From Symbiodinium natans (lineage: Eukaryota > Sar > Dinophyceae > Suessiales > Symbiodiniaceae), in contig CAJNDS010002073.1 of the NCBI GenBank assembly GCA_905221605.1, forward strand, positions 519,717 through 583,716: DNA of 64,000 nt. Reading direction: 5' to 3'. Positions 49,651 through 59,984 of this stretch are shown here, in pieces. The notes under the pieces were generated by a model. That model did not search any database. It saw only the letters and a list, made by a program, of their open reading frames with translations, and was not told the DNA's origin. How positions within the stretch are numbered: the first letter of the stretch is position 1; each line of letters begins with the position of its first letter. The position numbers and the translations under genes were made by a program.

Positions 49651-49875
49651 CCTTGCATTATTATTCAAGCAGGGCAGCCGGAGCAACCCCCCTCAACACT
49701 GCCAGGATGCAGTGGCCACCCTGCTTGAGCTGGCCTTCCGCAGTTGGGAGCTCAGGGGCCCCCACCCTCTAAATTTAGGGTTTAGGGTTTAGGGTTTAGG
49801 GTTAGGGTTTAGGGTGTAGGGTTGAGGGTTTAGGGTTTAAGGTTTCGGGTTTAGGCTGTAGGGTTTGGGCTATGC

Positions 49876-49983
49876 TTGGAAGCTGCTTTGACTTAGTAAG
49901 TCTACTTATTACCCCTAGAACCCGGTTATAACTTCCATAACCCACCTTACTTGCCCTACTTACTGAGTCAAAAGCGCTTCCAA
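49876..49983. mobile_element. family F fold-back element
   Basis: GCTTGGAAGCTGCTTTGACT and AGTCAAAAGCGCTTCCAAC form the termini; GTAAGTCTACTTA is shared with the copy at 24483 in inverted order. Confidence 0.7.
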
Positions 49984-49991
49984 CTGGGCTT

Positions 49992-50294
49992 CTAGGGTTG
50001 AGGGTCTGAGGATTGTGTTTTCGTGTTTGCAGAGAGTCTTTTCAGGGGCATAAATTTCCCGGGAGATCTGGGACCAGGTCGCTCTGGGTATCCCGCAGCC
50101 CTCAAACCTTCCAGAAAGCCATAGGCCGCGGAACCACTGAATCCCGCCTTGGGGTTGATATCCCTACACCTCTTTGTTTTGTGTACCTGGTTTCCGGGAT
50201 AGGAGTCTACAAAACGGAAGTCGGGTAACAGCAAAACAGATGGCCTAAACAGACCTACACCCTGCTCACTGAGCCTCTCAGCCTGAGCCCACAA
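49992..50294 (-). CDS. 100-codon minus-strand frame
   Basis: Reads FRPSVLLLPDFRFVDSYPGN and later AAYGFLEGLRAAGYPERPGP; it is of ordinary composition with no repeat. A 71-codon plus frame overlaps (50013-50228). Strand is uncertain; minus is slightly preferred for length. Confidence 0.3.
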   Translation of the reverse strand: MWAQAERLSEQGVGLFRPSVLLLPDFRFVDSYPGNQVHKTKRCRDINPKAGFSGSAAYGFLEGLRAAGYPERPGPRSPGKFMPLKRLSANTKTQSSDPQP

Positions 50295-50501
50295 AACCCT
50301 GAACTGTGGGGTTAAACCCTAACCCTACAAGCCCTAACAACCCACCCGAAAAAGAAAGCTAAAAACCCTGCAAGCTAAAAACCCTAAACGCCCGAAAAAC
50401 CCTAAACCCCGCAAGTACTTCTATAAAGCCCCAAACACCCAAGCCAAGAGTATTTAAACCCATGCTTAAACACACCGATAACAAAGCCCTACAATTAGAC
50501 C

Positions 50502-50638
50502 CCATACTTAAGCCCTATCAAGCCCAAAAGACAAACCCTAAACCCTAGACGCTAGACCCTATAGACCCTAAACCCTAAACCCTAAACCCTAAACCCTAAA
50601 CCCTGCCATGCTTAAGCCCTATCAAGCCCAAAAGACAA
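50502..50638. repeat. telomere array flanked by a 33-bp direct duplication
   Basis: CCAT followed by a 28-bp shared stretch (CTTAAGCCCTATCAAGCCC and on to AAAGACAA) occurs at 50502-50534 and at 50606-50638 with one mismatch. Exactly between the copies lies a CCCTAAA array of about 71 bp. Confidence 0.85.
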
Positions 50639-50768
50639 TGAACCCTAAACCCGAAACACTAAACCCTAAACCCCAAACCCTAAACCCTAAACCTAAACCC
50701 TAAACCCTAAACTCTAAACCCTAAACCCTAAACCCTGAACCCTAAACCCTAAACCCTAAACCCTAAAG
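50639..50768 (-). repeat. CCCTAAA array
   Basis: About 18 units with a few variants. Confidence 0.95.
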
Positions 50769-50869
50769 CGAAGAAGGTACGGAGCTCCAGATCCAGAGGC
50801 GCGCGGCGCGGGCCGTGCAGCGCCTGCTTGACGACGAGGGTGGCAAGCCCGACTTGGGAAGTCGGGGGT

Positions 50870-51200
50870 TCTTGGGAGGCTTTTATAAGGGTTTTTGGGG
50901 ATGGTTTTTATAAGGGTTTTTGGGTGCTTTTAAAGGTTTTGAGGGTCGTTTTATAAGGGTTTTTGGGGATGGTCTTTATCAGGGTTTTTCAGGGTGGTTT
51001 TCGGGTGCATTTTAAAAGGTTTTGAGGGTCGTTTTCAGGGGGTTTTCGGGTGGTTTTGAGGGTTTTTAGGCTGGGTTTTAGTGGTTTTAGGGTTGCTTAG
51101 GCTTTTGGCGGTTGTTTAGAGTTTTGGTATAGGGTGGTTTATGGTGGTTTAGGGTTGTTTAGGGTTGTTAAGTTGTTTAGGGTTTATAGTTTTATGGGGT
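50870..51200 (+). repeat. GGGTTTTT/TTTATAAGGG variant block
   Basis: T-rich variants of the unit (GGGTTTTTGGGGATGG, GGTTTTTATAAGG) repeated with about 45-60 bp spacing; no gene. Confidence 0.75.
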
Positions 51201-51279
51201 TGTTTAGTTGGTGTGTTTAGGGTTTAGGGCCTTAGGGTTTATGTCTATAAGGGTCCTAGGTCATTGCAGTCTTAGTATT

Positions 51280-51385
51280 TCGGGCTTTTCGAGGCTGAAT
51301 GAGGATTGGGTGTTCTCAGCTTTCGTAAAGGGTTCGTGTTTTGGGAACTCCAAGGTTTGCCGCGTAGTGTGGGGGGAAGAAGGGT
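51280..51385 (+). CDS. exon-like segment, unknown product
   Basis: Open as NEDWVFSAFVKGSCFGNSKV before a TTTAGGG tract; part of a 62-codon frame whose start is repeat-derived. Confidence 0.2.
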
Positions 51386-51444
51386 TTAGGGTTTAGGGTC
51401 TTGGCCCTGGGGGCTTTCAGCACTATCTTGCAGAACCCTCAGCT

Positions 51445-51535
51445 GTAACCCTAAACCCTAAACCCTAAACCCTAAACCCTAAACCCTAAACCCTAAACCC
51501 TAAACCCTAAACCCTAAACCCTAAACCCTAAACCG
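51445..51535 (-). repeat. CCCTAAA array
   Basis: About 13 regular units. Confidence 0.96.
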
Positions 51536-51713
51536 CCCTACCCCTGAACCCTAAGCATGCCCCGGGGCTCCCTAGTCCCTCAGGAGGCCACGGGAACCTT
51601 CCCAAACCGCGGGTTGGGCACAAAAGGTCCAAACAACCATACGCCCGACGACCCTTGAAGTCTTCAAGCTTCAATGCTTTGGGTTTAGGGTTTAGGGTTT
51701 AGGGTTTAGGGTT

Positions 51714-51978
51714 TTAAGGTTTACGTAGGGTTTGGGGTATCCTAGGCGGGTGGTTGTCTGGAATCCGATCTATCCACCTAGCTCGGGTCCGACACAGTGG
51801 TACCATTGGTGCCTCTTCTCTCGACTTGTTTCGATTCTGGTTATCCCGATGCACACCTTTAAGAAACAAAGGGCTTCTCTTCCGTTCTAGCAAACCCCAG
51901 ACCCTAAAACCGCCTTCCCTAACGTCTTGGGCCCAGCGCAAGAACACCCTAAGCCCCAGGCCCCCGGTGAAAGGGTAA
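51714..51978. CDS. unique segment open on both strands
   Basis: Minus frame 51714-51947 and plus frame 51754-51978 are both over 70 codons with ordinary composition. I cannot choose. Confidence 0.2.
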
Positions 51979-52067
51979 CGTTGAGGGGTGCGGGGCGGGG
52001 AGGTGGGGTGTTGGGGAGGTCCTTTTCCTTGGTTCCGAAAAAGTGCTCTTGAGGCAGGCCCCCCCCC

Positions 52068-52390
52068 CTAAACCCTAAACCCTAAACCCTAAACCCTAAC
52101 CCATAAACCCTAAATCCTAAACCCCAAACCCCAAACCCCAAACCCCAAACCCCAAACCCCAAACCCCAAACCCTAAACCCTAAACCCTAAACCCTAAGCC
52201 CTAAGCCCTAAACCCTAACCCCCTAACCCTACCCTAAACCCTAACCCTAAACCCTAAACCCTAAACCCTAAACCCTAAACCTAAAAACCCTAAACCCTAA
52301 ACCCTAAACCCTAAACCCTAAACCCTAAACCCTAAACCCTAAACCCTAAACCCTAAACCCTAAACCCTAAACCCTAAACCCTAAACCCTA
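52068..52390 (-). repeat. longest CCCTAAA-type tract (about 320 bp)
   Basis: Canonical units, then about eight CCCCAAA units (52120-52175), then about 18 canonical units. The largest telomere-like block in the window. Confidence 0.97.
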
Positions 52391-52429
52391 GCCGCTGAAT
52401 CCCAGTGTCAGGTGAGCCTTGGCAGCTCC

Positions 52430-52541
52430 GGTGGCGCTACGCCCAGGCCCTTCGATTCTTCAGCCGCGTGGTGCAGGCGCGTCGCGTTGGCAAACAGTTG
52501 GGGAAAGGATGTATACTTCCCGGCCCCCCAGTGTCCGAGGT
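52430..52541 (+). CDS. exon-like island ending at GTTTAGGG
   Basis: After GAGCCTTGGCAG one frame is open (RWRYAQALRFFSRVVQARRV), recalling helical repeats such as PPR. It ends near CCGAG-GTTTAGGG. Confidence 0.25.
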
Positions 52542-52588
52542 TTAGGGTTTAGGGTTTAGGGTTTAGGGTTTTGTGGTTATATGGTTAT

Positions 52589-52690
52589 TTCCCAAAATGG
52601 GGGGGGGGGGGTACCCCGTTTATACCCCTAATAGAATCGAATCCCCTCAAAGGACCCCCCCCCCCCCCCGAATTTTCGGAAACTCCCCTG
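52589..52690. mobile_element. family L element with poly-G/C expansion
   Basis: GTACCCCGTTTATACCCC and AATAGAATCGAATCCCCTC match 42985-43090 apart from added G and C runs. Confidence 0.5.
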
Positions 52691-52889
52691 AGGTGCTGTT
52701 TTTCCCCGTTTTCTTCCCATTTTCCGTAAACTTCTGAAGCCTGATGAAGCCAAAAACGGAACATGCTGGAACCTTCCTTGCCTGAAGAATCAAAAACCTA
52801 CCTGTCGTCGGTTGTGAAGTTAAAACGCTTATTGGGTTCTTGGGAAGCCTACGAGACAAGTAGCTTTGGGGCTCTTCAGATACAGCTGA

Positions 52890-53192
52890 TTGCGGCTTGA
52901 TTAGATGGGTTCGGGTCCTGCACTGGTAAGGGGCGTTCTGCCATATTCGGGGTATGAAGGGAGGGGGAACCTTGGTTTGGAAGCTCCCACAACAGAAGAG
53001 GTGCTTAGGTTTGGGGTGGAAAGTTCACTCGTTTACTCAAAGGAAAGCCCAATACCCCTTGATGAAGGAAAGTGCCTGAAATCAAGATACCGATCCCGAC
53101 CTTGGCTCCGGGTATACTCCTTACGTCAGGGGTATTGTGCTCTTTGGGTAGGTGATTCTGGTTCTTCCCCAGCGTCAAACCCTCAACCCTAA
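52890..53192 (+). CDS. 95-codon frame, probable exon
   Basis: Follows GCTTGATTAG. Reads EAPTTEEVLRFGVESSLVYS and EGKCLKSRYRSRPWLRVYSL before running into CCCTAAA-like sequence. Composition is varied and free of repeats, one of the better unassigned frames. The first ATG is at 52905, but the exon probably begins at the AG just upstream. The real 3' limit is near 53165. Confidence 0.4.
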
Positions 53193-53194
53193 CG

Positions 53195-53275
53195 CTACAT
53201 AAACCCTAAACCCTAAACCCTAAACCCTATACCCTAAACCCTAAACCCTAAACCCTAAACCCTAAACCCTAAACC
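53195..53275 (-). repeat. CCCTAAA array
   Basis: About 11 units. A GC-rich island with an open frame (DSPDFQAFATRLRSGWSWSE) separates it from TTTAGGG units at 53383. Confidence 0.95.
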
Positions 53276-53485
53276 GCGGCAGGAGGAGGGCAAAGTGGAC
53301 TCCCCTGATTTTCAGGCTTTTGCCACTCGGCTCAGAAGTGGATGGAGCTGGTCAGAGCCTGTTTTCAAAGATCACTCTGATTAGGGTTTAGGGTTTAGGG
53401 TTTCGGGTTTAGGGTTTAGGGTTTTCGGGATAGGGTTTAGGGTTTTGGGTTTTGGGTTTTGGGGTTAGGTTTTAGGGTTTAGGGT

Positions 53486-53749
53486 TTAGGGCCCGCCCCT
53501 AGAATGAGCTAGAGGGGACATAGACTCAGGTCCAGGGTTGAATAGTTGAAGTATCCTGTGTAGGTTGTTTAAGTAACCTACAAAGAAGGTAAGTTTCAAG
53601 TTCACAAAGAGACCTCTGTACTTTCTCTTGCCGGCTTCTTGTAAGAGGTCTAGGGGGCATGTTCTGGGCGCCCAGGTGGCCAGCGCTGAAGCTGAGAAGG
53701 CATAGGGTTCAGGGTTCAGGGCCTTTTCGGGTATCCGCCCTGGTGCCAT
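53486..53749 (-). CDS. 88-codon minus-strand frame
   Basis: Reads ALATWAPRTCPLDLLQEAGK and KYRGLFVNLKLTFFVGYLNN. The plus strand is closed by many stops across the same bases, which favours this strand. The first codons come from telomere-like sequence at the right edge, so the true exon may start later. Confidence 0.35.
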   Translation of the reverse strand: MAPGRIPEKALNPEPYAFSASALATWAPRTCPLDLLQEAGKRKYRGLFVNLKLTFFVGYLNNLHRILQLFNPGPESMSPLAHSRGGP

Positions 53750-53889
53750 GCTATACGATTACAAACTTACATCCTTAAACTCACCCTTGTATGTTCTATA
53801 TAGATAATTATCGATATAAACACTGTGTATATATATATATGCTACCCCCCCCCCCCCTCCAAAACCTACCGTTTTCTAATTTTCTACAC

Positions 53890-55080
53890 TTGCGTGACAT
53901 CAAAACGCTTTAAAGATGAGACCGACTCCCTAAATCCTTTGACCTTATTCACACAATTTTCTGTTGCATAAACCCTCTTCCCAAAATCCTGCTCGCTAAA
54001 TCCGAAAGCACGGGATTCCTACATCGTTTTCCCTAAATCATATTCCCCCAGTCCCTAAATCTGGGGCGGGCGGGGGGGGGGGGGGTCACTAAATGGCTCA
54101 CTAAATCTTCTCGCTAAATCCTAAAGGGTGGGATCCCTAAATCATATTCCCATGATTTTACTCCCTAAGTCTTTTCCCAAAGCCCTAAAGAGGGAAGTCT
54201 TGAAATTCTGAAGAGGAGAGCCTCTGAATTCTAAAAGAGAATTACTACCTCCATTATGGGGGTTTCCGTATGGGGAAATACCGCCACAGTGAATGAATAT
54301 TTTCCGGGGGTGTTCAAAAATCTGTCTGCAGGCTTCGTTTTTGATTGCTGAGCTGCAGTCTGGATCGGCGAAACTACAATACATTCCTATTGTGCTTAAT
54401 AGAGAATGCATACATTGCCATGGTCTCATTATTGCAGTGCCCTGCCTTTCTTATTGCGGTGGGGGGTCCCACCAATTAAACAGATGCTCGGATAAAATCT
54501 TATCGGGATCCCTAGATCTGGTTCCCTGAAATTAACTCCCTAAGGCCTAAAGGTGGGGGGCGGGGGAGGGGGGCTAAACCCTAAAGAAGAGATCCCCTAA
54601 ATCCTAAAAAGCATTCCTTAGTTTTACTTTCTAAATCCTATTGCTTAAGCCCTAAAGAGGGGTGTCCTAAAGAGGGGGATCCTTACTATAAATCTTAAAG
54701 ATGAGCCTCTCCGTCTACATCATAAAACAAAGAACCTTACTCAGTAGATCTTATCGCTAAAGTCAACAAAGAAGGATCCCTCAATCTTATCCCTTAATTT
54801 CACTCCCTAAATCATATTGGGGAAGAGGGGTGGGAGGGAGTCACCAAATCCTAAAGAGGGAATCTTAAGTAGCCTTAAATCCCCAAAAATGAGACCCCCC
54901 CCCTAACTCATACAAAAGCCAACCTTGCTCAATAAATCTTCTCGCTAACGCTAAAGCTTTAGCGATAAGATTTGCGCCCCCTTAGAAAATAGGATTTGGA
55001 GACTAAGCTTTGGGATGCTCCCCACTTCAACGCCTATTCCCTAAATCCTTCTCGCTAAGTCCTAAAGAGCGGGCTCCCCT
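53890..55080. repeat. degenerate CTAAATC/CTAAAGAGGG repeat region
   Basis: Words such as CTCGCTAAATCCTAAAG, CCCTAAATC and CTAAAGAGGG recur irregularly for over 1 kb. The region lacks clean TTTAGGG arrays. An island at 54190-54500 is unique. Confidence 0.65.
54142..54529. CDS. unique island open on both strands
   Basis: Minus frame 54142-54429 (CRQIFEHPRKIFIHCGGISP) and plus frame 54293-54529 (FLIAELQSGSAKLQYIPIVL) are both plausible. Strand not resolved. Confidence 0.25.
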
Positions 55081-55084
55081 ATAA

Positions 55085-55135
55085 TGATGAAATATGTCCG
55101 ATTCAAATTTGAATCGGCCGATTCAGTTTTGAATC
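55085..55135. repeat. small palindromic cluster
   Basis: GATTCAAATTTGAATC is a perfect 16-bp palindrome, followed by GATTCAGTTTTGAATC; likely cruciform-prone. Confidence 0.7.
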
Positions 55136-55429
55136 GACCCTCAAATTAAAGATTGAAGTCGTCGTAGTGTTGCAATACTCACATGCATATTCATACTGTG
55201 TATTGGCTTTATATGTATGTATGAGTTGGTACGTAATCTGTGTACTCACTCAATCTCCAACGCAACAAATTTGCTTATAAGGACTTAATTTGCTTCTAAA
55301 TAGAAGGGGAGAGGGCGCCAGGGGTCGGTCTTCCAAAATAAGTAGGACCAAAAAACACTCCCCACCACACCCCCCCACTCCCCTCCACTTCACTCCACTG
55401 CGTGTTCTGGGTTTGTTTAAGGGTATTGT

Positions 55430-56110
55430 CAGGGCTTATTCTCCAAAACCCTATCGATCCAGGGTTTAGGATTCTAACGAGAATCCCAAAAACCCCAAGC
55501 CTATAGGGTTAAGCAATTTAACCTCAACCCTTAATCTTTAAACACCCTATAGGGTTACGGTTTAAAGGTTTAGGATTTGAATTTCAGACATGTAAACCTT
55601 GACCTACAATTCAACGGAAACACGAAACCTTTAACCCTTGCAGGGTTAAGGTTTAAAGGTATAGGGTTTAAGACATAGGCACTCTAAACCCCTATCGATC
55701 CAGGATTTAGAGTTTTAAAGAAAAGCCCCGAAACCCTATAGGATTAAACAAATAAGCCCAATTCTTTAACCTTTAAACCCTGTAGGATTAAGATTTAAAG
55801 GTTTAGGGCTTAAGATATAGGCATTTAAATCTTGACCTGCAAATACACCGAAACCCTTAAACTTTAAGCGTTAGTTCAAGGTCTAGAATTTAAGATATAT
55901 GTATTTAAACCTTGACGTGTAATTAAACGAAACCTGCAACCTGGAAACTTTATAGGGTTAAGGTTTAAAGGTTTAGGGTTTAAGATATATGATTTTGAAC
56001 CTAAGCCTGCAATTAAGTTGAAACACATAACCTTTAAACCCTATAGGGTTAAGATTTAAAGGTCCCGGGCTTAGCGTTTTATGGAGAAGCCCCAAAACCC
56101 ATATAGGATT
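55430..56110. repeat. diverged tandem repeat
   Basis: CTATAGGGTTAAGGTTTAAAGG-type units alternate with ACCTTTAAACCC and ACCTTGACCTGCAATT. CTATCGATCCAGG recurs at about 55452 and 55692, suggesting a roughly 240-bp higher-order unit. Degenerate throughout. Confidence 0.65.
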
Positions 56111-56305
56111 ACTTACAATTAACCTAAACGCGCACGCAACCTTCATGTTGACGGCCGACATGAGGAGTATGCTATGGCTGGAAACTGCGCGTTTATAGCC
56201 CAAGCTGCGCGTCGAAATTGTGCACATATAATGGAACCACTTTCAGTGCTTCAATATGTAATACCATGGCCTAGAGTTTTGTAAGATATTTTTTAACCAT
56301 AAGAA

Positions 56306-56885
56306 AAATCTTCAGGACCGGGCGTTTTAAAACTCCTTGCTTAGCCACAAGAGGAGTTTCAAAACTCCTGCCACCGAAGATTGAAGATTGAAGATGTCTC
56401 AGGACTCTTTGTGGGAATCTTCAATCTCAAGTAGTCGGGGCCGGGAGTTTTAAAACTCCTTGCTTAGCCACAAGAGGAGTTTTAAAACTCATGCCACCGA
56501 AGATTGAAGATTGAAGATGTCTCAGGACTCTTTGTGGGAATCTTCAATCTCAAGTAGTCGGGGCCGGGAGTTTTAAAACTCCTTGCTTAGCCACAAGAGG
56601 AGTTTTAAAACTCATGCCACCGAAGATTAAAGATTGAAGATTCCTGGAAAGAGTTCTGGAGAATCTTCAATCTTCAATCTTCGGGGCCACGAGTTTTAAA
56701 ACTCCTTGCTTAGCCACAAGAGGAGTTTTAAAACCCCCTGCCCCTAAGATTGAAGATTGAAGATTCCTGGAAAGAGTTCTGGGGAATCTTCAATCTTCAA
56801 TCTTCGGGGCCACGAGTTTTAAAACTCCTTGCTTAGCCACAAGAAGAGTTTTAAAACTCCTGGCCCTGGAGATTTTTTATTGGAG
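56306..56885. repeat. 123-bp hairpin satellite, about 4.5 copies
   Basis: Unit starts measured at the GAGTTTTAAAACTCC motif are 56445, 56568, 56691 and 56814, each 123 bp apart, with a partial copy before. Each unit has two copies of the 14-bp palindrome GAGTTTTAAAACTC separated by CTTGCTTAGCCACAAGAG. It also has GAAGATTGAAGATTGAAGAT facing ATCTTCAATCTTCAATCTTC-type sequence. Units 1-2 and units 3-4 form two subtypes. Confidence 0.92.
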
Positions 56886-56916
56886 TCTCTAAGTATTTAA
56901 TATTTCGTATCGGATG

Positions 56917-57013
56917 TATATATATATATATACATCCGGCTTCGAATTTCATAAACATAACGTCTCGACATAGAAAAGGGTATGAAAAGGTAGGTTTTGA
57001 GGGGGGGGGTACC

Positions 57014-57045
<32 letters not shown>

Positions 57046-57050
57046 GTGTG
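56917..57050. repeat. (TA)n and (TATG)n microsatellites
   Basis: Simple repeats at 56919-56935 and 57012-57045. Confidence 0.9.
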
Positions 57051-57311
57051 TTTGTGTCTGTGCCACCCTAAACTCTAAACCCTCCCTGAGTTCAAGAACA
57101 CCAGATCTACTTCTTTTCATCAGAGGGCGACACTACTACCGTGGAACTCCACAAGAGACAAGGTGACCGCGCTCCCATGTTCTATATTTATACACATATA
57201 TACATGCCCTTGAAGAAAACATTGGAGGGTACCGAATTCCCTAGTTCGTCAGTGAGAACTAGCAAGCATAGGCGAACTGGAATGATAAGCTTCCGGGTTG
57301 AGGGCTTATAC

Positions 57312-57413
57312 TTTCCCTAAGGGTCCATGTACCTATATCGTATACACTTGGGCATTCAAGGGGATCCCATAGAGTAGCTGTTGGGCCCACAGATATACTA
57401 TAAGGGTACAAGG
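57312..57413. mobile_element. family C element
   Basis: CCTAAGGGTCCATGTACCTA to TATACTATAAGGGTACAAGGG; the 3' terminus is diverged. Confidence 0.68.
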
Positions 57414-57934
57414 GCTGGTGCATGGCTACTCTGTTCAGCTTCGGAGCAGCTCCAAATAGACTTGATCCCCAAACTCGAAACCTTGAGGGTTTTGTGGTGT
57501 TAGGGCTTACTTCAAAAACTAGGACACAGAGCAACTAGGCCCTTCGGGTGCAGATTCCCTTAGAAGCCCCCTTCAAAATAAACTAAACAGGCAGTTTTAG
57601 GGCTTGTTTGATAAGGGTGTGCGCAGGGGACATCGAGTACGAGGCTTTAGCGAGAGGGTTTTAGGGTCGGGCTGGCTGCACTCATTGGGCTTGTAGCGTT
57701 TCTCCCTAAACGAAACCCGAATCCCTCAACACAACCCTTTGCTACTTATTGATTTCCTACCCTAAGGCTCCAAATGGCCCAAAGTAGGTATCGTTTACAG
57801 CCTACACCCCAATGTAGGTATTATGGACAGACGTTAGACCCCACTGGAGGTAATTCTGCATTTACAGACTTTAGACCCCCCAATGTAGGTATTGTTTGTC
57901 TACTTGGAGCCCTGGGGCCATTACGACGAATTCA

Positions 57935-58210
57935 ATGCGCCGCGCGCTGCGCGTGGCCGGTTCCGGAGCTGCGTTTCAAAAAAGTCTCGACCGGTGGATC
58001 GTGGGTACCTCAAGGCTCCTATGTATATAGCACCTTGTTGGGGGGCAGTATACTAGAATCCGAAAGGCTCCTATGTATATAGTACCTTTTTGAGGGTAGT
58101 GTACTACAAGCCCCTAGATAACCCGAAAAGGAACTACACTGGAGCCTGCAGGTACAGAGTTGAGTGGGCCTGGACCCCTTGGGGGTGTTCTGTGTGTTTG
58201 GGGCCTATAA
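57935..58210 (+). CDS. small two-exon ORF with a family K introner
   Basis: Exon 1 starts at ATG 57935 (MRRALRVAGSGAAFQKSLDR) and ends at 58004. The intron (58005-58151, 147 nt) is GTACCTCAAGG...GAGCCTGCAG, with GTAC repeated just after the acceptor like a 4-bp target duplication. Exon 2 joins in phase 1 (GTELSGPGPLGGVLCVWG) to TAA at 58208. The 42-residue product may be the 3' end of a longer gene, since the frame is open upstream of the ATG. Confidence 0.4.
58005..58152. mobile_element. family K introner with duplicated 5' end
   Basis: ACCTCAAGGCTCC and GGAGCCTGCAGGT are the inverted termini. GGCTCCTATGTATATAG occurs twice (about 58013 and 58065), so the 5' half is duplicated. Another copy is at 60966-61060. 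Confidence 0.7.
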
Positions 58211-58432
58211 CGCCCTCAGCAAGGAGCGGAGTCAAACCCTAAATCTCTACAAGATTGAAAACCCAAACCCTGGAAACCCACAGGCCGGGAACCCGGTGAA
58301 GTAATCCCTTACTCCACACGACAGATAAATTCATTGGTTCATGATTTAGTTTGTTTGTTTTTATTCAATTAATTTAGGGTTTAAACCCTAGGGTTCAAAC
58401 TATCTTAAAGCTTAGAGCACTTTCGGGGTTAG

Positions 58433-58510
58433 GTTCTATAGCCAATGACTGTGTGGGCCCTCTGCTGCACCCTGCGAAATGCATGTCCGCTCTGCTGAAG
58501 GACTGGGGGG
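58433..58510 (+). CDS. exon-like segment with good edges
   Basis: GGGGTTAG ends at 58432 and GTAATG begins at 58511. The frame (ANDCVGPLLHPAKCMSALLK, then DWGG) is open across. A 67-codon minus frame overlaps. Confidence 0.35.
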
Positions 58511-59038
58511 GTAATGTACCAGAATGATTTTGTTGGGCATCTAATGACATGCCTTGTTTCCAGACCGAACTGCGACACAAAGCCCTGAACCCTAGCACCC
58601 TCCCCCCCCCCCCCCTTCCACCAGGCCTTGCAAGCGCCCTAAACCCCAGGACCCGATGGAAGGTCGTTCCCTTATCTCTTATGATGTTACCTTGAGTCGC
58701 ACTATGCTACATACCATGTGCTTTAGGGTTGGGGGGTTGAGGGCTTACAGTATATGCATGTAGATAGATATGGTCCCTACATAGCTACATTAAAAATAAC
58801 CCACCCAAAAACCCTCTAATCATTAAAGCACCCATATGTATATGTATATATATACACATACCTATATGACCCTAAACCCTAAACCCTAAGCCCTAAACCC
58901 TAAACCCTAAACCCTATGCTCATTATACATGTATGTATATATGCACATGCCTATATGACCCAGTGTACCAACTGCCAAGGCCTCCGCACGAGCGGTCGTC
59001 CACCCTCCTTGACATGATGTGGGGGGCCTCAGGGGTTG

Positions 59039-59130
59039 TATAGGGTTTAGGGTTTAGGGTTTAGGGTTTATGGGGGTTTATGGGGGTTTATAGGGTTTAC
59101 AAAGTATATACGGTTTATAAGGTACATAAA
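59039..59130 (+). repeat. TTTAGGG units grading into TTTATGGGGG
   Basis: Four canonical units, then TTTATGGGGGG and TTTATAGGG variants. Confidence 0.9.
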
Positions 59131-59550
59131 GTAGGCTTTTGCTTGTTGAGGGTGAGTGTTCACCAGGTTCCCCTGAAATATTGGTGAGTGTATATCTGTG
59201 GGGTGTCCTTTTGGGGATGCCAGAAGTAGCAACCCCGTGTTCTTCCCCTAAACCCTCAAACCTAAACCCTAAACCCTAAATCCGAAACCCTAAACCCTAA
59301 ACCCTAAACTAAACCCTTTTTTTGTCCCCGAAGTTGCCTGCGGGCCTAGGCCCTTCTCCCCTGAGCCCCGGAACACAAACAACACCCCTCCCCCGCCTTC
59401 CTCCCAGCCCCAGACCAAAAGTAGAGACCGTGCTATAGGCATGATCTTGTTAAACCCTGGACCCTAAACTCTAAACCCAAAGCCCTACAGGCTTAATCCC
59501 TGAAACCCTAAACCTACTTGGGGCTACGTTGCGGCGGTTAGGGCCTCCAG

Positions 59551-59656
59551 CGCCGAGGCTGATGCTCGCGAGCGACAGCCCCGTGAAGGAGTGGACGCAG
59601 CAGTGCCGAACTCATCTGCCAAGCACGCAACCAGAAGTCTGCTCCGTAGGATTTAG
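59551..59656 (+). CDS. exon-like frame with a good acceptor
   Basis: TTAGGGCCTCCAG ends at 59550. The frame (AEADARERQPREGVDAAVPN, then SAKHATRSLLRR) is open to TAG at 59654. It is hydrophilic. A 68-codon frame in another register overlaps. Confidence 0.33.
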
Positions 59657-59764
59657 TGTTGGGGACTTCGATTTTAGGACCCGAAACCCCAAACTCTCTA
59701 AGCCCCGACAGGATTTAGAGTTTAGGGCCCTTTAGGAACCTAAACCCCAAACCTCAAACCCGGA

Positions 59765-59943
59765 CACCCCCCCTTCCCCCCCCGGCTCCTCATTTCGGGC
59801 TTCCTTCCCAAGCGAGCGTCGGTTCCCTTCTTAAACGTACCGAGAAACACTTTTTCCTCGGTCAGAAAACCTACGCCCCAGTCAAGCAGATGCCCGCAGG
59901 ACTGCCTGGCGAACACAAGCTGATCCTAAGCCCTGAGCCCTAA
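59765..59943 (+). CDS. exon-like frame of about 58 codons
   Basis: Open from a C-rich run to TAA at 59941. Reads ASVGSLLKRTEKHFFLGQKT and YAPVKQMPAGLPGEHKLILS, free of repeats and of varied composition. The 3' end enters telomere-like CCCTGAGCCC, so the real exon may stop near 59925. Confidence 0.4.
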
Positions 59944-59984
59944 ACCCGAAAGCCTCCTCCCCCCCAAATCCCCCAAAATCTCAA

